A stretch of DNA of 64,000 nucleotides from Asterias rubens. Its lineage: Eukaryota; Echinodermata; Asteroidea; Forcipulatida; Asteriidae. The stretch spans positions 16,891,685-16,955,684 of the forward strand of contig NC_047063.1 in assembly GCF_902459465.1 (NCBI RefSeq), in the 5' to 3' direction. Position numbers and translations under genes: made by a program. Shown piece after piece: positions 12,518 through 24,300 of this stretch. Each line of letters starts with the position of its first letter. The first letter of the stretch is position 1. The notes beneath the pieces are model-generated. The model was not told where the DNA came from, made no database searches, and was given only the letters and a program-made list of their open reading frames with translations.

Positions 12518-14397
12518 CATGTTTAAACTAGCATCAAAATAGTAATTCATTGCTAAAAAATACATTTGAAAAATGTAATTGATCTGACATCATACTTGAA
12601 ATTAAGCAGACAAAATTGAAAATGACAGAAGTATGATTAGTTGCAAAATGATATTTCAAAGACATGGTTTGCATATTAAAATATGAGTACATGCTTGAAT
12701 TTCACATGTGAGCTTAATTGTTTCAGATGCTATGGTTTAAAAGAGACGGCGACAGTATGAAAAGTCAATTATACAGAACCAGTCTGGTTCTCAACTCCCC
12801 ACTACTGCAGACTAGATACAAGACTCAATAATGTGATGTGATGAAGCAAAATGACTCCTTTGACGACCCTGGGTAATTTTACATTTTTTTATATATTTAA
12901 AAAGAGCAATAATCCATGCTAGAACCCAATGTTGATACCACCTTTGGTAAAAAGTTGTAAAAGTAGAAACACCAAGAAATGCAAAAGAATCAAACTGAGA
13001 GAAAGGTTTTATAAAGTCAAGCTGTTTATTGAAAATACATCAGCTAATAACAGTTTCAATGCTAATTTTGACCCCTCTTTGATGATGGTTATCAGGAAGG
13101 AAGTTGCCAATATCAACTAAAATATATAATTTATTTCTTTTTAATTCAAATTTATCAAAAAAATATTGTTGAAAATTTCACCCAGCTGTTGGCCTGTTTT
13201 GTCTTGTTTCTCCAACCCAAACCAATGTTTCTGCCAAACGACTCATTTTGCTTGATCCCACAATAGACTCGCCAGTATTCTGATAATCATTCAAGCTACC
13301 TAAATATCAATTACCTATTATTTGATAGGATTCACGTCAGAAAACCACCAACCATGCCATGCACATCAATAGATACACTCCATATATTGATTTCAGAACC
13401 ATCTGGATATGGATTTGTTTCCGAGTACACTGAACAGGAAGTGTGTATTCATATTGTATTCAAAAAACAAAAATCATCCTAATTAGCATTTCTAACATGT
13501 AAAATTGCTGATTACAATGGATGGTTAGACTTGGGCACAATTTTGCTAAGCCTGAGAGCACAAAAACTTCCTAATCACAGACCGATACTGCTTAGCAGAA
13601 ACCAGCTCCCAGCCTAAAGCCAATAAAGTGTACATTGTTTGACTGGCGCCTCGCCCATTTTTTGCTTAGCATACAAATTAGATAAGCAGTATTTTCTGCT
13701 TAACAGCTTTATGGGATAAGGACCTGATGGGCCCAGATTCTTTGAGCTGCTTATAAGACATAAAAAATGGTTTACCACAATAACATTATACCATTACTTG
13801 CCAGATTAAAGTAACCAGTCAAAATACCTTTCCACAAGCACCATCTGTAACTGGGTATCCTGCATATTTGTGCTTAGAGCAAGATAAGCAATATTTGCTG
13901 CTTCAGCAGCTTAATGAAATCGGCCCTGATCACTTTGTGTTTATTGAGATCATGTGATAACATTTGTTTCCTACGGGAAAATAATATTGTGGAATGATTT
14001 AGTTTTATTATGTGGGAATAATAGTGTGAGTGTTCCATCACAATGACACAAATCGTTTAATCTATTCTGGTTGTGAAGCTAAGGACTCTCAGAGTTTTGC
14101 AAACATAATCACTAGCTAAGAACCCCATGGAGAGAAGACAAAGAAGGAAGTTTCAGTTTCTGATGTGGGAGGAAAACCCAAGAGAAATATCACAGGAAAA
14201 CCAAAGCAACAAGTTCATACGGGTATTTTGAGCAAAAGTGCATCCCACCCAGTTGTCATCAAATTAGCTTGGCTGTGCCATTTTGGGAGAAAATATCACA
14301 TTTAAGGCAAAGCAAAATTTATGCGCACCCTGTCGACTCCCAAAATGGTGGGAATTGCATAGCTGCCGCTTGTACTGACATGCATGCACAGGGTTAA

Positions 14398-14560
14398 GAA
14401 GAGACTTTTGAGGACACTTGGTGGCAGCAGACTTACCAGGTAAGTCCACTGTTCTCAGAAATGTGCACAAGTTAAAAATGCATAAATGATTTGATTGATT
14501 GATTGATTGAAGAAACACAATGTGGTATGGCTGCTGTCACCTAGTGTTCCAAAATGTCAA
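14398..14560. repeat. foldback MITE with AGACTTT termini, copy 2, interrupted
   Basis: GGCAGCAGACTTACCAGGTA matches the left arm of the copy at 892-1030, and GGCTGCTGTCACCTAGTG matches its right arm. A TTGATTGATTGATTGA run at about 14492-14508 interrupts the centre. Confidence 0.65.
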
Positions 14561-15041
14561 ATTATTGTCTCTTCTCTCTATAGTACAACTGAACATTTGT
14601 TTGAAAATAACATAAACTTTATTGTTGTGTCTTTTGTGTTTCCAAGCTCGATTGGTTATTACACCGGCCCCTTCCCTTACCCCCCCCCCCCCACCCTCCC
14701 CCCCCCCCTGTCCTGTCTCCTTCATTGTCTTGCTTCTTCCATATGCATTCCGCCTATATTTCACTCATTTCTATTAATTGACTCCTTCTGTTACACTATT
14801 ATACTTGTCTAAAGTCATTATGTAAAGTAGACGTTAAGAAAGACTCTTCTAGGGTTGAAACATGGGGTCTTTACTAATTTGCTTTATTTTAATATTCAAC
14901 ATTTTATATAAATCTTTGAGTTATTGCCTTTATCAAGGTTACAAAAGGTTTTTTGTGACTTTAACATGTTTAAGTCAAATATTTATAAATCCTATCAAGT
15001 CACTAGCAAGTGAGATTTACATCAAGCTTGGAATAACTTGC

Positions 15042-15432
15042 TTAAAGGCAGTGGACACTATTGGTAATTACTCAAAATATTTATTAGCATAAGACCTTTC
15101 TTGGTGACAAGTAATGGGGAGAGGTTGATGGTATAAAACATTGTGAGAAACGGCTCCCTCTGAAGTGCCATAAGTTTCGAGAAAGAAGAAATTTTCAACA
15201 AATTTGGTTTCGAGGCCTCAGGTTTAGAACTTGAGGTCTCGAAATCAACCATCTAAACGCACAAAACTTCGTGTGACAAGGGTGTTTTTTTCTTTCATTA
15301 TTATCTTGCAAGTTCGATGACCGATTGAGCTCAAATTTTCACAGGTTTGTTTAATATTTTATGCATATGTTGAGATACACCAACTGTGAAGGCTAGTCTT
15401 TGACAATTACCAATAGTGTCCACTGCCTTTAA
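15042..15432. repeat. MITE family A, copy 8 (full length)
   Basis: TTAAAGGCAGTGGACACTAT and ATAGTGTCCACTGCCTTTAA are the two ends, each carrying TTAA. The inner palindrome is GAGGCCTCAGGTT and GAGGTCTCGAAATC. Confidence 0.9.
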
Positions 15433-15468
15433 TAACAAGTAACTTCTTTAATTTGAATTCCTAATATC

Positions 15469-15607
15469 AGGCTAAAGATGGTTGCGATGTCCTTGATTTG
15501 GAGAAAGCTTTTGCGTACTTCAGAGATAGCAACCAACAATACACAATTCTGAATGAATGTGTATGGAACCATGGTCACATGCTTTGCCATCTAGAGGTTG
15601 CTTTATA
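15469..15607 (+). other. weak exon-like open stretch
   Basis: After an AG at 15467-15468 a frame stays open for about 45 codons (begins AKDGCDVLDLEKAFAYF, ends CHLEVAL) to TAA. The composition is more protein-like than the surroundings, but I recognise no family, see no partner exon and cannot exclude chance. Confidence 0.15.
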
Positions 15608-16184
15608 AAAGTTTGACCCAAACCATAATGTAGCAACACTGTCTTTAGTCTGTGGAATCCAATTTGAGCTTTCCCTTGTGACCAATCAAGTCATTATGCC
15701 ACTCAACATCTAACTCCCAAATCACTCATTTCACAAGACTAGCTTTACATCACTGAATTTTGAAGTGCGTGTTAAACGATAGCTTTGAGGGACGGAAACA
15801 TATAGACATTACAAAACAAGCCCTACTGATTCCAAATAAAATCATCCTAACCTGTCCTGAGCTCTCCCAATCTTTACCCTGGTGTTGTCGAACTGACCAA
15901 ACGTAGGCCCCGGCATATCAATCTTGAAGATTCGAGACAAGCAGATTATATGGTTCAAAATGGCAAGCCCATACCAACAGCTCTCTATAGAAAGAGATGT
16001 ACACATGACTGTACCCACAAGGTGTTACCTCCTATAATCCAAACCATACAAATCTTCAAACCTAATTTATGTATGGGTGTTAGGGCTCGAATTTGGGCAG
16101 AAACTTGTGTAGCTCAAAATGTTTGCTTGACGAGAATGTAAATGGTGCTTAAAACATTGCAAGGTGTGGAGAATAAGAGTTACT

Positions 16185-16400
16185 ATAAAAATAAGTATGA
16201 ATAGTAGACTTGCGGGTACAACCATGTGTAAAATCTCTTGATGAGGGAGTGTTGGCTCTGAAAAGAGCCAGTTTGGTCTTGATGTTTCAAACGTTATAAT
16301 CTGCTCATCTTCAACATTCTCCTGAAGACGAGCAGAGTATACTGTTCCAAACTTGAGACCAAACCGGCTCTTTTAACATGACTAGAATCAAAACGAGCAC
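16185..16400. repeat. palindromic repeat with GGCTCTGAAAAGAGCC core, copy 1
   Basis: GAGTGTTGGCTCTGAAAAGA, GGTCTTGATGTTTC and a mirrored half (AGGAGAATG relatives, GACCAAACCGGCTCTTTTAA) make a loose inverted repeat. Related copies are at 17783-17912, 32940-33073 and 40718-40760. Confidence 0.65.
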
Positions 16401-16439
16401 TAACAGAAGATCTAGGTAGATCTCATTTATCAAAACGTG

Positions 16440-16600
16440 TATAAAGCCTACTTTAATACTGTAGTATAAAGCACTGTATACTCAGTACTTTCCCCCGAGT
16501 TCTGTACAAACAAAAACCACAGGCATATTACTCGGGTGGGATTCAAACCCATGACCTTTATCTATCAGTCAAGCCCACAGTAGATAATATTGAGTCCAAA
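16440..16600 (-). repeat. tRNA-derived SINE (family with GAATCCCACCCGAGTAATAT)
   Basis: The minus strand reads GGTCATGGGTTTGAATCCCA, a Pol III B box, then CCCGAGTAATATGCCTGTGG and a GTACAGAACTCGGGG tail. A plus-strand copy is at 34000-34135. Confidence 0.65.
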
Positions 16601-16792
16601 AGTAGGAGTTAAAAAACTACTGTTACGCAGCACTATGATGGTCGTGAAGCATTTGCTTAATAAAAAGTGCAAAATAAACATAGTGCTTTGCACGTATCAT
16701 AAATTAAACAAGACGTTACCTGTGTCTAAATATTTGGCAACAAAATTGTGATTCTAGTTGGATTACCATTGGAGTCTAAAGCTGTTCGAGTG

Positions 16793-19700
16793 TCACGTAA
16801 ACTTGAATCCTTTCCTTGTCAAATCTTTTCTTGCTTCCTCTACTTCCTGCAAATTGAGATAAAATTGGATTTAGTCAGATTCAGGTCATACTTTGTGAAT
16901 AAAAAACAATTTCATGGCTTTGCTCTGCGGAATTCGGTGCTTAACAGCACTTGTGGAATTTGAGAATGATTGACCAAATCATGGCAAAGTAAACAACAAT
17001 TGTTCACAAACCTACTTCACAATGCTGTGCCAGAGCGAAACCAAGATTTTTTAACCTTCGTATAATGATCCACACAAGTATCACTCAAAATTGCACGGTT
17101 TTCATATTACGTCGCGAACTAACACGGTCAGCCATTTATGGGAGTCAAAAATTTGACTCCCATAAATGGCCGACCGTGTTAGTCGACGAGGTAAAAAGAA
17201 AACCATGCAATTTCTAGGCATATTTGTGTAGATCATTGTATTCTACTTTTACAACATCTTTCTAACCATATCGATTTTATAACAAACGGTTACAGAACGC
17301 TTTTCAAAGACCAACTCGACCGATCCAAGGCAACGTGTTCCTTTAAGCAAGGCACTTTGACAACAATTGCTTCGTAAAAAGTTGGGAAGGTAGTGCATTT
17401 TGCTCTACCAGCCGGGCTCCTAGTGGATGATACCCATGCCTACATTCTTACAGACTGTGAAGGGGGTAGCCCCATTCCAGCCCCAGGAGTAGGCGGAAAC
17501 AGGCCCATGATGGTAGATGTCTGTCACTAGCCCAAATCAGTTTAATGCAGCCCTCACCTTCAAGTGGCCATCCGTGGTCTTCAGGTGTTAAGCGATCTCT
17601 CGTAAAATAATATTTTAACAAAATAAAAAAAAGGAACAAATAATTTCAAAAATTACCTTTTTAAGGGATGCAGCTGCTTCCTCACAGTCATTAAAAGTTG
17701 CAACCCGGTAACCAATGGTTGCTAATGAGAAGCACTGGAATTCGGAATAAAAAAAACAAAGTAAATCATAAGAACAACTATAAATATAAACACAAATAGT
17801 AGACTTGCGTGTACAAACATACGTGTAAAATCTCTTTTGAGGGAGTGCTGGCTCTGAGAAAAGCCGGCGTGGTATCGACGTTTCGAACAGAATGCTTGTC
17901 TTCAGGAGAATCATAACAAATATTGGTCGGTCTATGAAATGTGTGCTTGGCCAGTGCAAGAAGAAGGGGGCGCGGCTTAATAGTCCTATCATTGTCAATG
18001 TGTTGTCTGTAATGCCATATAAATAAACTGTAAATTATTACTTGTTATAGAAAGTGCAACTTAAAATTCTATACAGAATGAGAGTGACCAATGGGCTTGC
18101 AGGCCCGATTCTTTACAAAGGCAACCAAGGCGATTGCCTCCATGCCCCATTGTCATTGCCTCCATGCCCCATTGTCATTGCCTCCATGCCCCATTGTCAT
18201 TGCCTCCATGCCCCATTGTCATTGCCTCCATGCCCCATTGTCATTGCCTCCATGCCCCATTGTCATTGCCTCCATGCCCCATTGTCATTGCCTCCATGCC
18301 CCATTGTCATTGTAAAGTACAATTTCCTCATAGGGCACCCCTTATCAAGGAGAATATGCCTTTGTGCCCCTCCACTTTCAAAAATGAAGCATACAGACCT
18401 GAGCTTATAGCTCAAAACCTTGATTGGACCAGAATAAAAACATAATCATGAGGGGGGGGGGGAAATGTGCTGTTGCAATTTTGTAAAAATATCATTTTAT
18501 TTCAGATGGAAATATTAGCAGCTCCGAAAAAATTGTTCTAGCGATGAGCTATCAGTAGCTTTCAGATTAAAAAACTCAAACAAAAACACGTTTTTTTTAT
18601 CATTAACAATCTTGTACAATACTTTTAAGGGGCTTTTTACTGGTATTCCACTATTGTTTGCTTGTCTTGAAAATCACGTGGAAATTTGATTGGCATTTCT
18701 GTTTTTATCAAGGGATAAATTTCATGATAAGCAAATTTTTGTGCTTAGCAGCGCTACGAAATTAGGCCCTGCTGATGTTGTATGGTTTCAACAGCTGTCC
18801 AAATGTTTGAGTACAGCTGGTTTATAAATATACAATGTACAATACATTGTGATCAACACTGAATTTTTAATCATTTAAAATGTTTCAACTTACCCCAAAC
18901 ACTATCACCAAATAGACTGGCAGCTGTGAATAGAAAAAAGGTTGTAATTAATTTCATTAAAATGTCACTTATATCAAATAAATATTTAATGACAATGAAA
19001 AACTGTGTTTGCTATGTGACAACCTTTTTTTTTTCAATAATGCTAAGTGTGGTCGAAAACACCAAAGGAACTCTTTGAACTTGCTGTTTGAACCGTAAGG
19101 AAAGACCAAAGTCACAGTAAGGTCAAATGTCAAATATGTATAACAGAAAAAGATGACACAATGAGATGTACATTGTATTACTATACCTCATACATATTCA
19201 TGATCGAGAGTCAAGTTCTTACTGGTCCATTCATCATCACATGCCAGGTGCTATTTTTGCTATTTACCGAGCATGTGTGTGAGTATTCACGCTCACAGTA
19301 AAACTAGCATGACAATAAAGAATAGCGCCCGGCAGCCCGGGTGCTATTCTACATGTACTTGTCACATGCATTTACCATGTGCGTGACCTGGCAGCCTGGG
19401 TGCTATTCTACATGTCATGTGCTTTATGATCGTGGTACTGTTCTTGTACACCACACAAACATCACTCTAGACATCCAACCATGGAGGAAAAAATTATTCC
19501 TCCATGATCCAACACATGAACAAACTTATCATGGTGCATTTTATTTCTAGATCTGGATATTATACTCCAGTAAAAATGGATACCCGCATCGCATCAGAGT
19601 TTTCACAGTCATTATTTTCCCTTGCTCCAAATCATGTTCCGGTAACTGAATAATGTATGAAGTATATTTAGACAAATATAACATTGTTTGTTTCGGTTGA

Positions 19701-19955
19701 CTAGTAAATATGATCTCCACTTGGTATTGGAAGTTGGCAAACTAGTTTGTCAACTTCCAATACCTCGGAGAGCTCGTACCGACTAGTCGCCCGAAATAGA
19801 CCATGTTATTGTGGTATACATGTAGTACTCACAGGAACAATGACTTCCTTTATTCTGGGGTCTAGTTCAATAGGAACCATATCAAAGACGAAGGCAATCC
19901 ATATACTAGCAAATAACATAAACGCTGTCAACCATTCCACAAGTTTAGAAGCCAT
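16793..19955 (-). CDS. DPM3: dolichol-phosphate mannosyltransferase subunit 3
   Basis: DPM3 is the small ER-membrane subunit that holds the catalytic DPM1 at the membrane in dolichol-phosphate-mannose synthase, which supplies mannose for N-glycans, GPI anchors and O-mannose. Four minus-strand exons join without frame error: 19833-19955, 18894-18923, 17657-17734 and 16793-16846. They encode 94 residues (human about 92). Exon 1 starts MASKLVEWLTAFMLFASIWI and gives the first membrane helix. The 30-base exon 2 (LPVYLVIVFG) with exon 3 (CFSLATIGYRVATFNDCEEA) gives the second helix and the hallmark GYRVATF-DCE motif. Exon 4 is the charged tail EEARKDLTRKGFKFT. Donors are GTGAGT, GTAAGT and GTAATT. 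An AG before ATG at about 19977 suggests a 5' untranslated exon further upstream. I chose the ATG at 19955 because the N terminus then matches the family. Confidence 0.93.
17050..17346. repeat. palindromic repeat family C (CCTTGGATCGGTCGAGTTGG), copy 1, in DPM3 intron 3
   Basis: The perfect central palindrome is made of CCATTTATGGGAGTCAAA and TTTGACTCCCATAAATGG, flanked by CTAACACGGTC and GACCGTGTTAG. The right arm continues with AACCATATCGATTTTATAAC and CAACTCGACCGATCCAAGGC. Relatives lie at 32548-32790, 37143-37277 and 54286-54524. Confidence 0.8.
17783..17912. repeat. GGCTCTGAGAAAAGCC repeat, copy 2, in DPM3 intron 2
   Basis: It carries ATAGTAGACTTGCG, GAGTGCTGGCTCTGAGAA, GACGTTTCGAACAGAATG and CTTCAGGAGAAT in the same order as the copies at 16185 and 32940. 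Confidence 0.65.
18136..18311. repeat. minisatellite of eight identical 22-bp units, in DPM3 intron 2
   Basis: The unit GCCTCCATGCCCCATTGTCA plus TT is repeated eight times without a mismatch. Because 22 is not a multiple of 3 and no frame contains a stop, all three forward frames read through with a 22-residue period. The long open frames here are an artefact of this. The perfect identity implies recent expansion. Confidence 0.95.
19186..19815. repeat. ~0.6-kb dispersed repeat F, copy 1 (DPM3 intron 1)
   Basis: It shares, in order, CTCATACATATTCATGATCG, GTTCTTACTGGTCC, CAGCCCGGGTGCTATTCTAC, CATGTGCGTGA, ACTAGTTTGTCAACTTCCAA and the ACCATGTT end with the reverse complement of 24600-25092. 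An inner AGTTGGCAAACTAGTTTGTCAACT palindrome is present. The repeat ends about 20 bases from the exon 1 donor of DPM3. Confidence 0.8.
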
Positions 19956-20124
19956 TGTCAGTTCAGTTCTCAGTTTCTGGAATAAGAAAAGAATTGAATG
20001 AGTAATGATTGTTTTCAATATGGTATTTATTGTTTCAGTTTTGTTTTCAGTTACTCATAAGTACCTGGAGGGGGGAACTTTGTTTGAGGAGTATGGGGAG
20101 GGTGCTGTACTCATTTACTTCCAA

Positions 20125-20206
20125 ATTTGTCATTATTGGTCGAACTAGTATGACTCACGACAAATTTTGGGAAAAAAAGAATACAGCGCCCCAGTTACTG
20201 AGTCTA
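20125..20206. repeat. half copy of the CAGTAACTGGGGCGCTGT foldback
   Basis: It ends AATACAGCGCCCCAGTTACT then GAGTCTA, as in the right arms at 22828-22944 and 35644-35777. The left arm is missing. Confidence 0.65.
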
Positions 20207-20424
20207 GGAGAGAGGTATAGAATTTTATAGGAGGCGAATTTGCAGGGGTGACTTTGTGCATGGAGATCAATGCGATGATGGAACCCTCCATCCTCCTACA
20301 AGGTCCTCAATATTAAGGGGGCAGGATGATTAGTTTACCTCAACTGTTTTTGACAAATTATTTGTTAAAAAAGGGATCACCAAAAAGAGTACAATTTTTA
20401 CAAACCTAGCTAGAATGAGTATTA

Positions 20425-20553
20425 GGCCGTGTCCGAAACGGCGACTTCGGCTACAGCTACGGCTAGATCGCGCGCGTCTGCCTATTTTTTAACACTGGTA
20501 GACGCGCTGATCTAGACGTAGCTGTAGCCGAAGTCGTCGTTTCGGACACGGCC
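20425..20553. mobile_element. Harbinger-like foldback MITE with TTA target duplication
   Basis: The ends GGCCGTGTCCGAAACGGCGA and the mirrored CGTCGTTTCGGACACGGCC are preceded and followed by TTA (20422-20424 and 20554-20556). Nearly the whole 129 bases is stem (CTTCGGCTACAGCTACG against CGTAGCTGTAGCCGAAG). A TTA duplication with GGCC ends is typical of PIF/Harbinger elements; the class is inferred from this alone. Confidence 0.8.
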
Positions 20554-20731
20554 TTACATATCAACTATCATGGTAAAAATTAATTCAATTCATTCATTTG
20601 CGTACATGTATATATAACTTTATAAGTTATCGTTTTTCGATTCAATCATTCAATCAATTAAAGTTAAACTACAATACAATATTTATCAGTGACGAGTTGA
20701 CACCCAACAATTTTGTAAACATTTACTGGGG

Positions 20732-20813
20732 TACGAGTTGACTTGGGTACGAGTTGTATCGAGTACGAGTTGACTTAGGTACGAGTTGACTTAGGTACGA
20801 GTTGACTTGGGTA
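20732..20813. repeat. 16-17-bp tandem repeat (GTACGAGTTGACTTAG)
   Basis: About five degenerate copies of GTACGAGTTGACTTGG lie 540-620 bases upstream of the first coding exon of the transposase-like gene. Neighbouring GACGAGTTGACACC at 20690 may be an older unit. Confidence 0.85.
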
Positions 20814-21351
20814 CACAAGATTACCTGAAATCATATTCAGTCTGACTCTGCTGAGTCTGAGTGTAAATAAAAAGTAAAACTGTGCAACTGCAAAATTTAC
20901 ACAAACTAATTATCAAATTTATAATGAACAAAACATAAAGGTCGATTACCCTTCTGCAACAATTTACAGCGAACTTTTCTTTCTTTATGATCTGATTTCG
21001 GTGGAAATAAGTTAAAACTAAACCAAGGAAACAGTGTCTGTCACTGATTGTCAGTGCAACGTCAAGCACTTGCGAAATAAACTGGTGCCGATACAGTTTA
21101 TTTCAAAATAAACTGTTCAGGAGTACAGGTACCAAATCCACTTTGTTCCATCCTCGTTCTCAAAAAAATAAAATACATGTTTTGTCAAAGAGTGGTGCGT
21201 ATCCCTGAGAACGAGCTCAGTTCATTGAACATCTTCTTCTCTCGTTCGTTCATCGATGATCTACAAAAGGCGGTACTCTCGGGTGGGAGAATTGGTTTGA
21301 ATTTTAGTCACGAATTCCTAATCTTTAGTAATAGTTAGATTGTTGAGCAAA

Positions 21352-24300
21352 ATGCCTGTAGAACTATGCACTATTTGTAGTCCTTCAGGACCAGTAGAAG
21401 AAGAGCAAGAGGCAAGGCTTACTCAGTTAAAGGTGAGGTCATCCTTCGATCAGGTTGATTTGCAAAAACTTTAAAAGTTCCAAACATCCCGCATCAGTGA
21501 AAACTGAAAACAACAACAAGACATTACATTGAGCATTTTTTAACTGCCTGGAATTACCTGTAAATATTTGTTGGTATTGAAAACCCATCTGTATCTCACT
21601 TTCACAAGAAAAAATGTAATTTTGTAACCAAACGACATTTTCTGGTATGTTTCAGTTGATATTTTGATAGTTTTTAAATCTCATTTGTTTGGAGTTGGTA
21701 ATTTATAATAATGAATGGTATGGATGACTATATGAATAAAACATAAATCAATTTTGCAGCCTCGAAAAAGGAAGCATGCGGGACGCGAAACATTTTGTTT
21801 TTTACTTGGCCTTACATTACAAAAAATTACATTAAAATGAATTTTAAAAACAAACAAATAAACAATGTTTGTGATATTATTAGCTTCACAAATAAGTAAG
21901 TAGTTAAAATAAAAATTCAATATCCACAAAAGCACAACATTGTTTGTTTGTTTGTTTGTTTGTTTGTTTGTTTGTTTGTCTGTCTGTTTGGTAATTATTT
22001 TCTTTGTTTTTTTAGCTTTTTGGAGTTCGACTTGATTTCTTTGAAACTATTGTTGACTCAAAGAGAGACAATCAAAATGGGAAAAAAAATGTTCCTTAAA
22101 TAATTAGTTTCAGGATTACTTATTCATATATGTGAGAAAACTAAAAAAGAACATATAAACATAGCCTAGTTGAGATATTGTAACCCTCCTGATGGCAAAG
22201 AGGAGAGTTACGTTATCGCAACTAATATAAACAATGACATGAACGTGTAGCCTAAACTTAAAACTGTGTACTTCATTATATTTATATGAACAGAATCGTA
22301 AGAAGTTTTTTAACGTCGCAATAATTTAAAGCAAATTTTACAAAAAAATACACAAAATGATGTAGTTAACTAAACTGCGCCAATAAAGTATCTAAACACT
22401 TACAAATGATCAGATTTATCGGAACCTGAAATAGTATACAAAAAAATAATTATTCATTTCTATTATCTATTAGGGGCTTTTGCAACTTTTGAAAGTCGAC
22501 CTTAAGCCGCTCAAGTGTCCATAAATCCACTAAACAACATCGGAGCACAACACAAGATGTGTCAAAATGTGCAGATATTAACGCTGACTCGAAGGGAATA
22601 ATTACTTTTTGGCATACTATTTCAGGTTCCGATATATCTGACCATTTGTAAGTGTTTAGATACTTTATTGGCGCAGTTTATATGAATCGTTAGACCACTA
22701 TCCCAGGCTTTTCCTGTCGTGGGTTTACTGGCCCGGCACTCAGCTAAAATCACTGGCCTCAAGCGGGACTGTGGTCCAGTGTTATATTATTAATGTCAAC
22801 TGGTCAAGCCCTGAATCTGTACAGTAATAGACCCAGTAACTGGGGCGCTGTATTCCTTTTTTCAAAATTTCGACATTATCACAATATCGGATCCGATGTC
22901 AAAATTTCAAAAAAAGGAATACAGCGTCGCAGTTACTGGGTCTACTAGTAGTAGTACAGTAAAGGTTTCGCCAACTCGCTGGGAATGTAGAGTAAGAGTA
23001 TACAAGTAAGCATGGTAAGAGGCATTGCAATAACAAAACCCTTCTCACGACAGCGAAGTGAACAGGGCGAAATGGTCAACGCCGTCGGGAGGAGGGTTAC
23101 GTTATCGCAACTTCATGTAGGTATAAGAGGGTTAAACATTCTGTGTTGTTGTTTGTATACTTGCAGAAGATTCTCCCAAACGATTTCCTACACAACCTGT
23201 GCTCCAACGAATCACTGGAGGGAAATAACTTTAAGTGTATCCTTCGACTGAAACTAACGACCGAGGTTGAGGCTAAAAAATGGCTACAGGCGTTCCAAGA
23301 GGCATCGTTCATGACGTGGCGAATTCTTAAGACCTATCCAGACGCTGGACGGTTCAACTCTTATAGGGTTTGTCAAGACTTAATTTGTTTTGGGGAAAGG
23401 TACTACTTGAGCTGCCAACTCTCCCATCTTGATTCTGCAGAAAAGTCCCTGATAAAAAAAATAATCTTATAACAACAATTTTTACATGTATACTAATTCA
23501 ACTTATAACTCACCTCTTGCTTCTGTTCTGTATTCTGGGTGGCTGAAACATGGTCACGTAGGGTGAACTAATGTAATCTAGTGATCATGCGCGCGTGTTT
23601 TGCAGGAATATTGCCACGCCTACAATTAATTTGATTGTTGATTTGGTACCTTGCTTGTTCATGTAGGTGGATCTACGCTGCCAGCACTTCTCTCGTCCTA
23701 AAGCAGGGACAACGAGAAAGAAAGTTGGGAAAGACACCCAGTGTCCCGCCAGGATGTATCTGGTTGTTAAGAGATCCCAAGTTACTCGCAGACGTAAGTC
23801 CAGGTCAGTACAGCTAGACTAGGCCTCATTTTAGGCAGGGAATCCAGTGATTGTTGTGCATTGAGGGTTAGGCCTACGCCTTGTGCATAGTGCAATTATT
23901 GGTATGAACCCTTGACCCCGGTCTGTGTTTAGATATAATATTTGTAAAGACTTGACAGCAGTACAAGTTAGCTTGTCATTTGACTTGTCCACCGGTATTT
24001 ACACTAGTCAATCTTTCAAATGATACGGATGCTTCTCAGCATTGAACTAGAGGTTTATTTCACTTTTGTCTTTCTCATATACACTTTTGTATGTTTTACC
24101 TAATGTGTGTATTATTGTATTGTGATATACCTGAGCAAAGCATTATTATCATTTACATTGAAAGATATTTCCTAATCTTTTTTGCTGTGTGTTAAAGAAA
24201 ATTTGTACGTTCGTTAATATTTCTCATTCAGATCCCGAGATGAGCACATCAAGAATGGCTTCATGTTCATCATCAACCTTCGTAATGAGCACAATCATGA

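Larger units (their letters stand above)
5341..16792. other. long gene-poor stretch between the membrane-protein gene and DPM3
   Basis: I found no coding exon with family resemblance. The stretch holds at least seven family A copies, foldbacks, SINE relics and a minisatellite, listed separately. The unlisted parts (about 4000-5000 upstream of the last exon, 7850-9000, 9930-10680, 12520-14390 and 14560-15040) are AT-rich with scattered AAGCAG...CTGCTTA repeat debris (8390-8550, 13540-13925). They also hold simple runs, including the poly-C near 14682-14709. Confidence 0.5.

Noticed and set aside
14537-14764. Gly-rich 75-residue minus-strand frame
   Set aside because: Produced by the poly-C tract at 14682-14709.
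18054-18445. Three overlapping open frames of 74-118 residues rich in Cys, His and Pro
   Set aside because: They are the perfect 22-bp minisatellite read in three frames, and lie in a DPM3 intron on the opposite strand.
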